In this document: positions 51,443 through 60,908 of the stretch, piece after piece
Numbering within the stretch: the first letter of the stretch is position 1
How the letters are laid out: the number at the start of each line of letters is the position of its first letter
Source: Algiphilus sp965216485
GTDB lineage: Bacteria > Pseudomonadota > Gammaproteobacteria > Nevskiales > Nevskiaceae
Length of the DNA stretch: 64,000 nucleotides
NCBI RefSeq assembly: GCF_965216485.1
Contig: NZ_OZ244162.1
Coordinates: 1,674,001 to 1,738,000 of the forward strand
Direction of reading: 5' to 3'
The notes under the pieces: generated by a model
The model's input: the letters and a program-made list of their open reading frames with translations, nothing else
The model's database searches: none
What the model was told of the DNA's origin: nothing
Program-made: the position numbers and the translations under genes

Positions 51443-52507
51443 TGTCGGGTCCCGGATGATCACCTTCTTCACAATAGGCGCCCACTGCTGATGGGCCGTG
51501 AAGCCCTGGCGGGAGTTTTGGCACGATGGGAGAAGGATCCGGGATGCTGCTGAGCTTGCACAAGAACGCGACCACCACGCCGGCGACGCGCCAAGCGATT
51601 CGAGAGGCCGAAGGCACCGTTGACGAGCTGGCGGCGCGCTTCGGGCAGTCGCGCGACACCATCATGAAGTGGCGACGCCGGGAGTCGACGGCGGATCGCA
51701 GTCACACGCCGCACCGGCTCTCCAAGACGCTGAACGACGGGCAGGAGGCGCTGGTGCTGTATCTGCGCACCACGCTGCGCCTGCCCCTGGACGATCTGTT
51801 GGCAGTCACGCGCGAGTTCATTGCCCCGCAGATGAGTCGCTCGGCGCTGGACCGGATGCTGCGGCGCCATGGCGTCTCGAAGTTGCCGAAGGAAGCCGAT
51901 GCCGAGGCAAAGCCCAGCAAGCCCTTCAAGCCCTACGAGCCGGGCTTCGTGCACATCGACATCAAGTACCTGCCCCAGATGCGCGACGAGGACACGCGGC
52001 GCTACGCCTTTGTGGCCATCGACCGCGCCACGCGCTGGGTTTATGTGCAATTGATGGCCGATAAGAGCACGCGCTCGGCCGAGCGCTTTCTCAAGGCGTT
52101 GCACGAGGCGGCCCCGTTCAATATCCACACGATCCTGACCGACAACGCCAAGGAATTCACCGACCGCTTCACCGCCAACGGCCAGCGGCAGCCCACCGGG
52201 ACGCACGGCTTTGATCGGCGCTGCACCGAACTCGGCATCGAGCACCGGCTCATTCCGCCGGGCCGGCCCCAAACCAACGGCATGGTCGAGCGCTTCAATG
52301 GACGAATTGCCGACGTCCTGCGCACGCACCACTTCCGCAGCCGCGACGACCTCGAAACCACGCTCAAGCGCTATGTCTGGCTGTACAACCAGCATCTGCC
52401 ACAAAAGGCGATCAGCCATCGCACGCCCATTCAAATCATGAAGGACTGGCAGGCGCACAAGCCGGACATATTCAAAAAAGCTGTTCGTAATCACTCGGGA
52501 CCTGACA
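51443..52507 (+). mobile_element. IS481-family insertion sequence (apparently intact)
   Basis: 1,065 bp with terminal inverted repeats: left TGTCGGGTCCCGGATGATCA from 51443; right end, reverse complement, TGTCAGGTCCCGAGTGATTA, ending 52507. It starts 22 bases after the IS5 right end. The right flank TCTAGG resembles the CTAG-type target of IS481; the left flank is less clear. Confidence 0.85.
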
Positions 52508-52512
52508 TCTAG
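51526..52512 (+). CDS. IS481-family transposase
   Basis: 328 residues. N-terminal helix-turn-helix (TVDELAARFGQSRDTIMKWRR) and integrase core with catalytic residues in HIDIKYLP (Asp), TILTDNAKEF (Asp) and NGMVERFNGRI (Glu). The stop TAG (52510-52512) lies outside the terminal repeat and comes from the flanking CTAG, so translation ends in host DNA. The frame is uninterrupted and the DDE set complete, so the transposase is probably active. It is a single long frame, not split by frameshifting as in IS3. Confidence 0.92.
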   Translation: MGEGSGMLLSLHKNATTTPATRQAIREAEGTVDELAARFGQSRDTIMKWRRRESTADRSHTPHRLSKTLNDGQEALVLYLRTTLRLPLDDLLAVTREFIAPQMSRSALDRMLRRHGVSKLPKEADAEAKPSKPFKPYEPGFVHIDIKYLPQMRDEDTRRYAFVAIDRATRWVYVQLMADKSTRSAERFLKALHEAAPFNIHTILTDNAKEFTDRFTANGQRQPTGTHGFDRRCTELGIEHRLIPPGRPQTNGMVERFNGRIADVLRTHHFRSRDDLETTLKRYVWLYNQHLPQKAISHRTPIQIMKDWQAHKPDIFKKAVRNHSGPDI

Positions 52513-52716
52513 GCGACGGCATGCTGGATGAAGTCACCGACATCGCGCAGAAATGCGCCCGCCGTCGCAATCGGGGCAAGCCATGGTACGCTTCACTGTG
52601 GCGGCAGAATGATGGACAAGCCTCGCAAGCGCCAACCTCGGCGCATTCCGAGGCGAGTCACGGGGCATGATCTTCACGAGGGCCCATAGCGCCGCGCTGC
52701 AGACAGACCTCATTAG
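52513..52716. other. Gap between IS481 element and wzx
   Basis: 204 bases. A 49-codon frame (52521-52670) could be the remnant of an earlier gene or element; no family was recognised. A promoter for the downstream EPS genes may lie here, but none could be assigned. Confidence 0.25.
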
Positions 52717-54090
52717 GTGCAACTCTTGACTTTCACTGCCCGTCTGCGCAGCCAGATGGCTGGACGCGGCTCACTTCGCAGGCACCTCATGAAAGCCGCA
52801 GGGGGCAGTGCGGCGCTTGCGTTTTCGTCCAAGGTGCTAACGCTGCTAGCCAGCATACTACTGGCGCGCTGGATGGGCCCCGAAGGCTACGGCGTATATG
52901 CCACGGCCATGGCGCTGGTCATGCTCTTGACAGTGCCCACCGGGCTCGGCCTTCCGATGCTGGTGGTCCGCCTGCTCGCAAGTTATAGCCTGCACGAGCA
53001 ATGGGGGCTAATGCGCGGCTTGCTAGTACGCGGCAACCAAGTCGTGCTGGGAGCGTCACTCATCATGATGCTGATCGTCGCAGCGGCGATTTGGGGGCTC
53101 GGCGGTTGGCTGAGCCTTACAAATCAAGCGGTATATCTCTTGGCGTTAACGATTGTTCCCCTGACGGCGCTCGGCGCAATGCGCTCCGCCGCGTTGCGTG
53201 GGCTGCACCATGTTATCTTGGGACAGCTGCCCGAAAGTCTCGTTGTGCCTGGTTTTTTCACCCTTTTTCTGCTTGCTTGGCATGTAACTGGGGCACGGCT
53301 CTCGCCCCAGAACGCAATCGGACTCCAAATATCCGCATTCTCCGTTGCTTTCATTGTGGGCACTGCACTGTTGCTAAGCCGACTACCGAGCCAGATGCGC
53401 CAAGCCACACCTCGCTATGAAACAGCGACGTGGGCACGATCCGCGCTCCCTCTGCTGTTCCTTGGTGGTATGAACATCATCAACACCCAAGCAGATGTCT
53501 TGATGCTCGCCGCTATCCAGGGGCCGGAGTCGGCCGGCGTTTATCGGGCCGCAGCCCGTGGCGCGGATCTGGTGGTCTTTTCGCTTCTGGTCGTCAACAT
53601 GGCCGTGCAGCCTACAATCGCTCATCTCTACGCCGCTGGCGAAATGAAGAAGCTGCAGCGAATTATCACGATAGCGGCGCGAGGCGCCTTTAGCGCGTCA
53701 CTGCCCGTGGCGCTGGTGCTAGCATGGTTCGGACAGCCCATTCTCAGCGGAGTTTACGGCGAGGGCTTCGAGGACGGCGCGGCGTGCCTCGCAATCTTGT
53801 GCGGGGCGCAGGTTATTAACGCTGCAGCGGGCCCTGCTGCGCTTATCCTTAACATGACAGCGCATGAGCGAGACTCGGCACTTGGCGTAGCTATCGCCGC
53901 AATCGTCAACATTGTTTCAAATGCGACGTTGATCCCGATATGGGGTATCGAGGGTGCAGCTTTCGCAACTGGTTTGAGCTTGGTCACTTGGAATATTGTA
54001 TTGGTTGTATACGTTCGGCGGCGGACTGGGCTATCAAGCACGGCAGCCGGAAATTTCTTCGGTAGATTGAGGGGCGACGATCAATGGTGA
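52717..54090 (+). CDS. wzx: Lipid-linked polysaccharide flippase (Wzx-like, MATE/MVF-type)
   Basis: 457 residues with about 12-14 hydrophobic helices (for example FSSKVLTLLASILLARWMGPEGYG in the first pair). Polysaccharide biosynthesis flippase family: the GPEGYGVYA motif and internal repeats are typical. Moves undecaprenyl-linked repeat units across the inner membrane. Start GTG 52717; ATG 52756 is an alternative. Its end overlaps the first sulfotransferase by 7 bases, and together with a Wzy-like polymerase downstream it indicates a Wzx/Wzy pathway. Confidence 0.88.
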   Translation: MQLLTFTARLRSQMAGRGSLRRHLMKAAGGSAALAFSSKVLTLLASILLARWMGPEGYGVYATAMALVMLLTVPTGLGLPMLVVRLLASYSLHEQWGLMRGLLVRGNQVVLGASLIMMLIVAAAIWGLGGWLSLTNQAVYLLALTIVPLTALGAMRSAALRGLHHVILGQLPESLVVPGFFTLFLLAWHVTGARLSPQNAIGLQISAFSVAFIVGTALLLSRLPSQMRQATPRYETATWARSALPLLFLGGMNIINTQADVLMLAAIQGPESAGVYRAAARGADLVVFSLLVVNMAVQPTIAHLYAAGEMKKLQRIITIAARGAFSASLPVALVLAWFGQPILSGVYGEGFEDGAACLAILCGAQVINAAAGPAALILNMTAHERDSALGVAIAAIVNIVSNATLIPIWGIEGAAFATGLSLVTWNIVLVVYVRRRTGLSSTAAGNFFGRLRGDDQW

Positions 54091-54878
54091 AGGGGCTATT
54101 GAGGCGCCTTGAGTTCGAATTGTCCAAGCAAGGCGCTAGATTCGTGCCAGAGTCTGACGATGTGATGTTGGTCTCTTATCCGAAATCCGGAAATACATGG
54201 GTGCGCGCCCTTGTATCGCATTTGGTTAATCCGCAGTCATCACTCTCGGAAATGGAGCAGCTCGTGCCCGACGTTTATAAAAGTCGGGGCCGCGAACTTA
54301 AGAAAGCGTATCGCTTCCCATGTGGCGGTAGGTTGATAAAAAGTCATCAGAGCTTTAGGCCAGACTATAAGCGGGTTATCTATATCACGAGGGATCCACG
54401 CGATGTGTGCGTCTCATACTACCATTACCTCCGCGGAGTTCGGAGCGATTCCATGGTGAGCGAGATGTCATTGGATGGTTTTGTTTCTTTGTTTTTATCC
54501 GGTGGGCTTGACGGTTATGGCACATGGGCAGAGCACGTAGGAAGTTGGGAATGCGCTGAAAGCGCAGATATGCTCCGGCTCACATATGAAGAGTTAAAAT
54601 CAGAACCCATGAATGGATTAATGCGCATATGTGAATTTCTGGGTATTTGTTGTGGTGATGAAGCTGTCTATTCAGCTGTCCGCGCTTGTTCCATGGAAAA
54701 ACTTAGGGAACGGGAGGATCGGGAAGGGTCACAGTGGTCGGCGCGGCGCACTTCGGCGCCAGGGGCTCGCTTTTTTCGGAGCGGTACTTCCAGGAATTTT
54801 TCCGAACTCAGCCCGCTTATGCAGGAGAAGATATGCAGAAGGTGGCACGAGCAGATGTTGCGGTTTGGCTACGATTAA
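54084..54878 (+). CDS. Sulfotransferase 1 (Sulfotransfer_1 type)
   Basis: 264 residues. PAPS-binding motifs: 5'-phosphosulfate loop VSYPKSGNTWVRAL near the N-terminus and 3'-phosphate motif ITRDPRDVCVSYYHYLRG in the middle; HQSFRP in between matches the catalytic-His region. Transfers sulfate from PAPS to a hydroxyl, here probably on the EPS repeat unit. GC content is visibly lower than in flanking genes. Overlaps wzx, so co-expressed. Confidence 0.88.
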   Translation: MVKGLLRRLEFELSKQGARFVPESDDVMLVSYPKSGNTWVRALVSHLVNPQSSLSEMEQLVPDVYKSRGRELKKAYRFPCGGRLIKSHQSFRPDYKRVIYITRDPRDVCVSYYHYLRGVRSDSMVSEMSLDGFVSLFLSGGLDGYGTWAEHVGSWECAESADMLRLTYEELKSEPMNGLMRICEFLGICCGDEAVYSAVRACSMEKLREREDREGSQWSARRTSAPGARFFRSGTSRNFSELSPLMQEKICRRWHEQMLRFGYD

Positions 54879-54959
54879 CGTTCTGCAAACTGTGGCCAGG
54901 TATCACAGGAGATAAACGTTGCCTGTGTCCGTTCTTAATTCGGTAGTAGGTGTCCTTCA

Positions 54960-55937
54960 ATGACAGCGCCAATATTTGTTTTTAGCCTCCCTAGATCAGG
55001 CTCGACTCTCGCGCAGAGGATATTGGCCTCGCACGCTGAAATTGCCACGGTGGCTGAACCGTGGTTGCTTCTTCCTTTCGTTTACGCGCTGCGAAATGAC
55101 GGAGTGTACACTGAGTATGCTCAAAGTACCGGGGCGAAAGCAATCCAAGATTTTATTCGGGAACTTCCAGCTGGGAAAGGTGATTACTACGCTGCGCTAC
55201 GAGAATTAGCGCTGCGCTTGTATGGTTCTGCTTCAGGAAATAAAAGCCAGTATTTCCTTGATAAGACTCCACGTTACCATCTCATAATAAAAGAAATCCT
55301 AGAGATATTTCCGGAGGCGAAGTGCATTATCCTGTGGCGAAACCCCTTGGCAGTCGCGGCATCCATTGTGAGGACGTGGGCGCGGAATGAGCGCTGGATT
55401 ACGCACCGTTATAATATTGATCTTTACAAGGGGGTGGAGAATCTAGTAGAGGCTGTCGACGCCAAACCTGACAGGTTTTTTCATTTGCGCTATGAGCATA
55501 TGGTAACTGAGCCAGAAACTGTATGGCCGTCTGTCTTCTCTTATCTTGGGCTACGATATGATCCCTTTGTTCTCGAGCGCTATTCTGGCGTTCAGTTCTC
55601 CGGCAGCATGGGAGACCCGACAGGAAACAGGAAGTTTAGTCGTATCTCGTCGGATTCGGTTGATGACTGGGTCAGCGCATTTGACACGCCACTACGAAGG
55701 GCATGGGCAAGGCGGTATTTGGCATGGATCGGGTCGGACCGACTGAGAACCATGGGCTATGACGAGAATGAACTTCAGCATGCATTAATCGGTGCTCCGA
55801 GCTGCCGCGTGCCCCGACTGTTGTCAGACGCACTATTCATGACAGTAGGAGCGCTTCATGGTCCGCTAGACTTGTCTGGTGTTAAGCGACAGGCGCTACG
55901 TACACTTTCGCGCCGCCGAAGCTATGCCGTTACCTAA
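54960..55937 (+). CDS. Sulfotransferase 2 (Sulfotransfer_3 type)
   Basis: 325 residues, divergent from the other two. The 5'-PSB loop is FSLPRSGSTLAQRILASHAE; the 3' region CIILWRNPLAVAASIVRTW has the RNPLAVAAS form in place of RDPR. YEHMVTEPETVWPSVFSYLGL is a further sulfotransferase block. Low GC content. It follows sulfotransferase 1 by 81 bases. A sugar acceptor is inferred from the locus. Confidence 0.85.
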   Translation: MTAPIFVFSLPRSGSTLAQRILASHAEIATVAEPWLLLPFVYALRNDGVYTEYAQSTGAKAIQDFIRELPAGKGDYYAALRELALRLYGSASGNKSQYFLDKTPRYHLIIKEILEIFPEAKCIILWRNPLAVAASIVRTWARNERWITHRYNIDLYKGVENLVEAVDAKPDRFFHLRYEHMVTEPETVWPSVFSYLGLRYDPFVLERYSGVQFSGSMGDPTGNRKFSRISSDSVDDWVSAFDTPLRRAWARRYLAWIGSDRLRTMGYDENELQHALIGAPSCRVPRLLSDALFMTVGALHGPLDLSGVKRQALRTLSRRRSYAVT

Positions 55938-56345
55938 ACACGCCTTTAGGGTGCTTCGCTCAAAGGTAAGTGGGAGCATCGTAGTGAATGGCGACCAAAG
56001 ACGGCAAGAATCATCGAATTCCCAGTCTTGGTTGCTGCTGGGCAAAGGTCATCATGAACCGGAGCCGCAAGGGGAAGCAAGAAAGAAACTGGATGAGGCC
56101 TGTAAAGGCGGGACTCGCGGGTGGAGCGTAAATGTGTGTGTGGCTGTGCCGATTTACCAGAGTGTTGGGTCGCAAAAAAAATGGTTAGGCTCTGGCGGCA
56201 GGGGGAGAGGCGTCAAAGCTAGTGCCCTTGGACACCCGTGCTGCGCAGGAATGCGTTGGAGACTAGCACTGCAGGTGAGGAGGGTTTTGAGGGTGAACCA
56301 GCGGCTGTCGTCGATCACCTAAGGCTTCCAAGGTAAGACACCTAT
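55938..56345. other. Region between sulfotransferase 2 and polymerase
   Basis: 408 bases. A frame of up to 147 codons (55879-56322) has low-complexity content, poor start context and no recognisable protein, so no gene is called. No obvious repeat or terminator. Confidence 0.4.
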
Positions 56346-57710
56346 ATGACTTTCCCAAACGGGCTTTCACATGCGCATGGCGAAATGCGGGCAGGAGCGT
56401 ATTGGAGTTCGCGTCGGTTGCTTACTCGGTTTGGATTGCTCGACGCCATTGTCTTTATTGCGCCACTTTTGCGGTTTGTCGACGTCACCATTTTCGGCCG
56501 ATTGTTTCTTACTGAAGTTCTGCTTGCAGCTTTATTCCCGTCTCTTCTCGTCCGTCGAGGCTACAGGCTTGCTACGCCTTTGCCGCGCACCTTGATTGGG
56601 TTGCTGCTGCTTTGGCTCTTGGGTCAAATCGCCACTGATCTCATCCGTGGCTCGTCTTTCAACGATTACGCCCGTGGATGGGCGATGATAGGCTTCGCGC
56701 TGATCAACTTCTGCTCGCTTTTTCTCCTGATGGCGGGCAACCCAAAGCGGCTAGTGCTATTTGCCGCCGGCGCTGCGATTGGCCAGATTGCGGATTATTT
56801 CATTGCACCCGGCAATTACGCGCTAGCGCATCCTTGGAAGTTTGGCTATGGCACCGGCGTGAGCTGGCTGTTGGTACTGATCCTAGCGGTTGCGCTCCCC
56901 GAGCGCCTTCATCCTGGACGATTGTGGCCCTCCGTGGTTTTGTTGTTCGTCGCAGCGTTAAACATGTTTATGGGGTCGCGCGCAGTTGGCGGTGTGGCTT
57001 TTCTTGCAGCTTGCTATTTGGGTGCACAAGTCCTGCGCGGAACACGCTCCACTTCATCGCAAATTCAGTTCCGGCAGTTGTTAGCGGTGGGCGCTCTGGC
57101 AGGGCTGGGTGCTTGGACAATCTTGCAAATATATGAGTATTCGGTGGCTGCTGGCTGGCTCGGGACGGAGGCTCGACAGAAGTACGAGATGCAAGCGTCC
57201 GGAGAGTACGGATTACTTATTGGGGGACGCACAGAAGTGTTGGTTTCGGGCTTGGCAATTTTAGATGCTCCTGTGATCGGACACGGGTCTTGGGCCAAGG
57301 ATTGCCGTTATTCATCTCTTTATGTAGAGCTCAAGCGAAGGGCCGGCTACTTCCCTGGTGAGGAAGACGAGGAATGTCTGATTCCAGCGCACTCGCATCT
57401 GATGGGCGCGTGGGTGCAAGCCGGCATACTTGGTGCAATATTTTGGCTGTGGCTGCTAACACTGCCTATGCGAGCTCTCGCGGGGCTCTTTACGGTCAAA
57501 GAACGGTTGGCCCCCCTAGTGGCGCTCTTAGCTTTCCATTTGATTTGGGACACTTTTTTCTCCCCCTTCGCGGGAGAGCGGCGATTTATCACACCATTTT
57601 ATATCGTCCTCATGATGAGTTTCATCCCAAGCGTTAGGAGACGGCGCGCTCAAAGCAAGGTGGCGACTACGAAAGCTACTGCCAACCCGCAAAGCGAGTC
57701 TTACCGATGA
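56346..57710 (+). CDS. Wzy-like O-antigen/EPS polymerase
   Basis: 454 residues, about 11-12 predicted membrane helices. A soluble loop near the C-terminal third reads IGHGSWAKDCRYSSLYVELKRR and PAHSHLMGAWVQAGILGAIF, which has the H-x-H/H-N-x(L) shape of the Wzy_C/O-antigen ligase family. Polymerises lipid-linked repeat units in the periplasm. Wzy proteins are poorly conserved, so assignment rests on topology, this loop and neighbours (wzx, wzc, wza). Its stop overlaps the next glycosyltransferase by ATGA. Confidence 0.75.
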   Translation: MTFPNGLSHAHGEMRAGAYWSSRRLLTRFGLLDAIVFIAPLLRFVDVTIFGRLFLTEVLLAALFPSLLVRRGYRLATPLPRTLIGLLLLWLLGQIATDLIRGSSFNDYARGWAMIGFALINFCSLFLLMAGNPKRLVLFAAGAAIGQIADYFIAPGNYALAHPWKFGYGTGVSWLLVLILAVALPERLHPGRLWPSVVLLFVAALNMFMGSRAVGGVAFLAACYLGAQVLRGTRSTSSQIQFRQLLAVGALAGLGAWTILQIYEYSVAAGWLGTEARQKYEMQASGEYGLLIGGRTEVLVSGLAILDAPVIGHGSWAKDCRYSSLYVELKRRAGYFPGEEDEECLIPAHSHLMGAWVQAGILGAIFWLWLLTLPMRALAGLFTVKERLAPLVALLAFHLIWDTFFSPFAGERRFITPFYIVLMMSFIPSVRRRRAQSKVATTKATANPQSESYR

Positions 57711-58516
57711 AGTTTTCAATCGTAACGATTTCCTACAATCAGGCATCTTTTCTCGAACGTGCCATTCTCTCCGTTATTGAACAGGACTATCCGAATCTAG
57801 AATATATCGTGGTTGATCCAGGATCAGACGATGGTAGTAGGGCGATAATTGAGCGTTACCGAGACCGTATTGACAAAATCATCTTCGAACCGGACGAAGG
57901 GCCGGCAGATGGGCTGAACAAAGGCTTTGGATGTGCAACGGGAGACATATATGGATATATCAACTCCGATGACGCCCTGCTGCCTGGGGCGTTGGCGAAG
58001 GTAGCCGAAGCAGCCCGACAGAGCCCGGATGCCGGGATTATTGCTGGGCATCTCTACATGGTCGGACAAGGCGACCAGCTGATCAGGCGCGTGAGAGCAA
58101 GCCAAATTCAGCCAAAGGAGTTCGTCTATGGGGGGGCGCAGGTGGCCCAACAAAGCACCTTCATTCGAGCAAGCGCGTTTTGGAATGTTGGAGGGTTCAA
58201 TGTCCATAACAACTGTGGATGGGATGCTGAGTTACTCCTTGATCTTGTGGTTGCCGGCGAAAAGGTTGAAATTGTTGATGACTATCTGGCGATTTTCAAA
58301 ATACACGCAACGTCTATCAGTGGATCTGCTCGTCTTTTGGCAGACCATCGTGAGAACTGCAAGCGTTATTTCGTTAGAGTAATGGGACGCGCTCCAACCA
58401 GGTTGGATAACCTTCGTAGGGTTTTTTACAAGATCAAAAAATGGCAAAGGGATCCGCGTGGATTTTTCTACAAGTTGCAGGATCGGTTTTTTTTGCCTCA
58501 CAAGTTTAAAATTTGA
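57707..58516 (+). CDS. Family 2 glycosyltransferase
   Basis: 269 residues, GT-A fold: N-terminal FSIVTISYNQASFLERAILSV, nucleotide-binding YIVVDPGSDDGSRAIIERY, and GDIYGYINSDDALLPGAL with the metal-binding Asp pair. The acceptor and donor sugars are unknown; a linkage within the EPS repeat unit is inferred from position. GC content is low relative to the flagellar region. Coupled to the polymerase gene by ATGA. Confidence 0.9.
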   Translation: MKFSIVTISYNQASFLERAILSVIEQDYPNLEYIVVDPGSDDGSRAIIERYRDRIDKIIFEPDEGPADGLNKGFGCATGDIYGYINSDDALLPGALAKVAEAARQSPDAGIIAGHLYMVGQGDQLIRRVRASQIQPKEFVYGGAQVAQQSTFIRASAFWNVGGFNVHNNCGWDAELLLDLVVAGEKVEIVDDYLAIFKIHATSISGSARLLADHRENCKRYFVRVMGRAPTRLDNLRRVFYKIKKWQRDPRGFFYKLQDRFFLPHKFKI

Positions 58517-58733
58517 TTGCTTCATGCAGTTATATCCGAAGGTTTGTAAAGACAGTGCAAGTCTACACCTTAGACATTAAAATGAAGTTTGAGAGGCATG
58601 CAAGGATCAGTGCCTTCTTTTTGACTTCCTGTCGGATAGGCGCGGTATGTGCGCCATGGAGGCTGGTTGGATGGCCCGTCGCTAACCAGGGTTTATTCTG
58701 TAGTGGAGCGCCTGGGGGCGTGTAGCTATACTA
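58517..58733. other. Gap between GT2 and GT4 genes
   Basis: 217 bases, AT-rich; no gene or regulatory element could be supported. Confidence 0.3.
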
Positions 58734-59897
58734 ATGAAGAGTCACAGCATGTCATCGCGCCTTGCGAATCGGCCTTTTGTGGTCTACTGGAATAACATCC
58801 CTTCGCCCTATATGGTCGAGCGCTTTGATGCGCTGGCTGATCGCGGTGCTATTGATTTCGAGGCCTGGTTCAATGACCGCCTTGAAGCAGACCGCAGCTG
58901 GGATGTGAATGAAGCTTCGTGGCGTTTTCGGTATCGGTATTTGCCTAGGACACATCTTTGTGGCCGTACCCAGCACTGGCCCTTGCCCCTTTTTGGCCGG
59001 CGGCCGGATGTTATTGTGAGCCTTTATGCGGGACCGTCTTTTGTCGCGGGTTTCATGCTCGCGAAACTGAGAAGAACAAAGACAGGGTTTTGGGTGGAGG
59101 TTACTTTCGACCGTTGGGTTAAGCGCACGACGATGAAAGAGGCAATCAAGCGTTGGCTATTCCCGAAAGTCGATATGATCCTGACTGTAGGTGAGGACGG
59201 TAAAGAATTCTCGACTAGGTATGGGGCTGGCCCCGAAAAGATCTTCTTTGCACCTCACGTTATCGATGTGTCTCATTACCAGTCGGGGGCCGAGGCCGCG
59301 AGACCTGAACGAGAGGTGCTGCGACGCGAATTAGGGCTAGAGGGCACTACGTTCATTTACGTCGGCCGACTCTGGTGGGGCAAGGGGGTTAATTACCTAT
59401 TGGACGCTTTTGAGCGTGTTCAGGGCAAATGTGCTGAGCCTGTCAGCTTGCTGCTGGTTGGCGACGGGCCAGAGGAGGCGGCGCTAAAGCAGGCCTGCAC
59501 AGAGCGCGGTATCCGCAATGTTGTGTTCGTTGGCTTTCGGCAAAAGTCTGAATTGCCCCGGTACTATGCACTGGCGGATGTATTCGTCTTTCCCACTTTG
59601 GGTGATCCGTACGGCTTGGTTGTTGACGAGGCCATGGCTTGCGGTTTGCCGGTGATCACTACCGCCGCTGCGGGCGAGATTAACGACCGCATTGAGGAAG
59701 GCGTCAACGGCTGCGTCGTAGCACCCGAAGATACAGCGGCGCTGGCTGGAGCCATGCACATGCTGGCGGGGAACCCTGCACTGCGTGACCGTATGGGAGC
59801 TGTTGCGGCGCAGAAAATTCAGTGCCATACGCCGGACCAATGGGCAAACGATTTCGAATGCGCCGTACAGCAGCTGCTAGAAGGGGGCACTCGATGA
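58734..59897 (+). CDS. Family 4 glycosyltransferase
   Basis: 387 residues, GT-B fold. The C-terminal half holds RELGLEGTTFIYVGRLWWGKGV, LLLVGDGPEEAALKQACTE and the E-x7-E region DPYGLVVDEAMACGLPVI, typical of GT4. ATG 58734 or 58749. A retaining transferase for the repeat unit, donor unknown. It overlaps the following methyltransferase by ATGA. Confidence 0.9.
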   Translation: MKSHSMSSRLANRPFVVYWNNIPSPYMVERFDALADRGAIDFEAWFNDRLEADRSWDVNEASWRFRYRYLPRTHLCGRTQHWPLPLFGRRPDVIVSLYAGPSFVAGFMLAKLRRTKTGFWVEVTFDRWVKRTTMKEAIKRWLFPKVDMILTVGEDGKEFSTRYGAGPEKIFFAPHVIDVSHYQSGAEAARPEREVLRRELGLEGTTFIYVGRLWWGKGVNYLLDAFERVQGKCAEPVSLLLVGDGPEEAALKQACTERGIRNVVFVGFRQKSELPRYYALADVFVFPTLGDPYGLVVDEAMACGLPVITTAAAGEINDRIEEGVNGCVVAPEDTAALAGAMHMLAGNPALRDRMGAVAAQKIQCHTPDQWANDFECAVQQLLEGGTR

Positions 59898-60787
59898 ATC
59901 TTGTGAAACCTTGCCGCGTATTACGCCATTACCTCGACCACCCGATAGGGCGGCGGGATCGCATTGGCACCCTCCTGCGCATGCTGCGCTGGCAGGCCGG
60001 GAGTCGCTTGCTCGCAGCAGAAGTAGCGATGCCCTTCGTGGACGGGACCCGACTCCTGATGCGCAAGGGCATGACCGGCGCTACTGGGAATGCCTATGTT
60101 GGGCTGATGGAATTTGAGGACATGGCCTTCGTACTGCATATGTTGCGCGAAGGGGATGATTTCCTCGACGTTGGCGCCAATGTTGGTGTCTACAGCATCT
60201 TGGCAGCAAGCCGTGGTGCCGGCGTGTTGGCTGTTGAGCCGGTTCCCGATACTTATCGACGATTGCTCGACAACGTTCATCTGAACGGCTTCGCGAAACG
60301 GATCGATGCGTGCAACATCGGTGTTGGAAGCAAACCGGGCAATATGCGTTTTTCCACGACGGGCGGACCTACCAATCATGTGCTAGTGACTTGGGAACCG
60401 GAAACGCAGGCCATTGAAGTAGCGGTGGATAGCCTCGATTCAATCGCCGCGGCCAAGTCGCCGGCCATGATCAAGATTGACGTCGAGGGCTTCGAGGCTA
60501 ATGTCATCCAAGGCGCATACGGTATATTGGGGCAATCATCCCTTCAGGCCGTGTTGATCGAGTTAAACGGTCTTGGTGTACGCTATGGTTTCAGCGACGA
60601 CGACACCCACGCCCAGCTTCTGGAAGCCGGCTTCCGACCAATGCGATACGATCCGTTTGCTCGGCGGTTGGTTGCGCTGGACTGGCGTCAGGATACCGGC
60701 AACACCCTTTATGTTCGTCCATCCGCAACTCTGGAGCAGCGGCTGCGGGAAGCACCGGCGGCCTGGGTGTTTGGAGTAGCTGTCTGA
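59894..60787 (+). CDS. FkbM-family methyltransferase 1
   Basis: 297 residues. SAM-binding motif I FLDVGANVGVYSILAASRGA, motif II VLAVEPVPDTYRRL and post-motif MIKIDVEGFEANVIQGA are the FkbM pattern. FkbM enzymes O-methylate sugars or other hydroxyls. Start ATG 59894 overlaps the GT4 stop. In this cluster a methyl-sugar in the EPS is the likely product. Confidence 0.88.
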   Translation: MNLVKPCRVLRHYLDHPIGRRDRIGTLLRMLRWQAGSRLLAAEVAMPFVDGTRLLMRKGMTGATGNAYVGLMEFEDMAFVLHMLREGDDFLDVGANVGVYSILAASRGAGVLAVEPVPDTYRRLLDNVHLNGFAKRIDACNIGVGSKPGNMRFSTTGGPTNHVLVTWEPETQAIEVAVDSLDSIAAAKSPAMIKIDVEGFEANVIQGAYGILGQSSLQAVLIELNGLGVRYGFSDDDTHAQLLEAGFRPMRYDPFARRLVALDWRQDTGNTLYVRPSATLEQRLREAPAAWVFGVAV

Positions 60788-60908
60788 TCGTTACCGCTTA
60801 TCGTCGGCGATGTGCTCGAAATAATGATGGGGGGCTGGAACACTGGTACGGAAAGTGGGAGAGGAGCCGCTGGTCCCCACCATATGTGAGTATGTTGAAG
60901 GTCCTTGT

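Noticed and set aside
52521..52670. 49-codon frame between the IS481 element and wzx
   Set aside because: Too short and unrecognised; possibly a remnant, not called as a gene.
55879..56322. 147-codon frame after sulfotransferase 2
   Set aside because: Overlaps the sulfotransferase end, lacks a clear ribosome binding site, and has no recognisable features.
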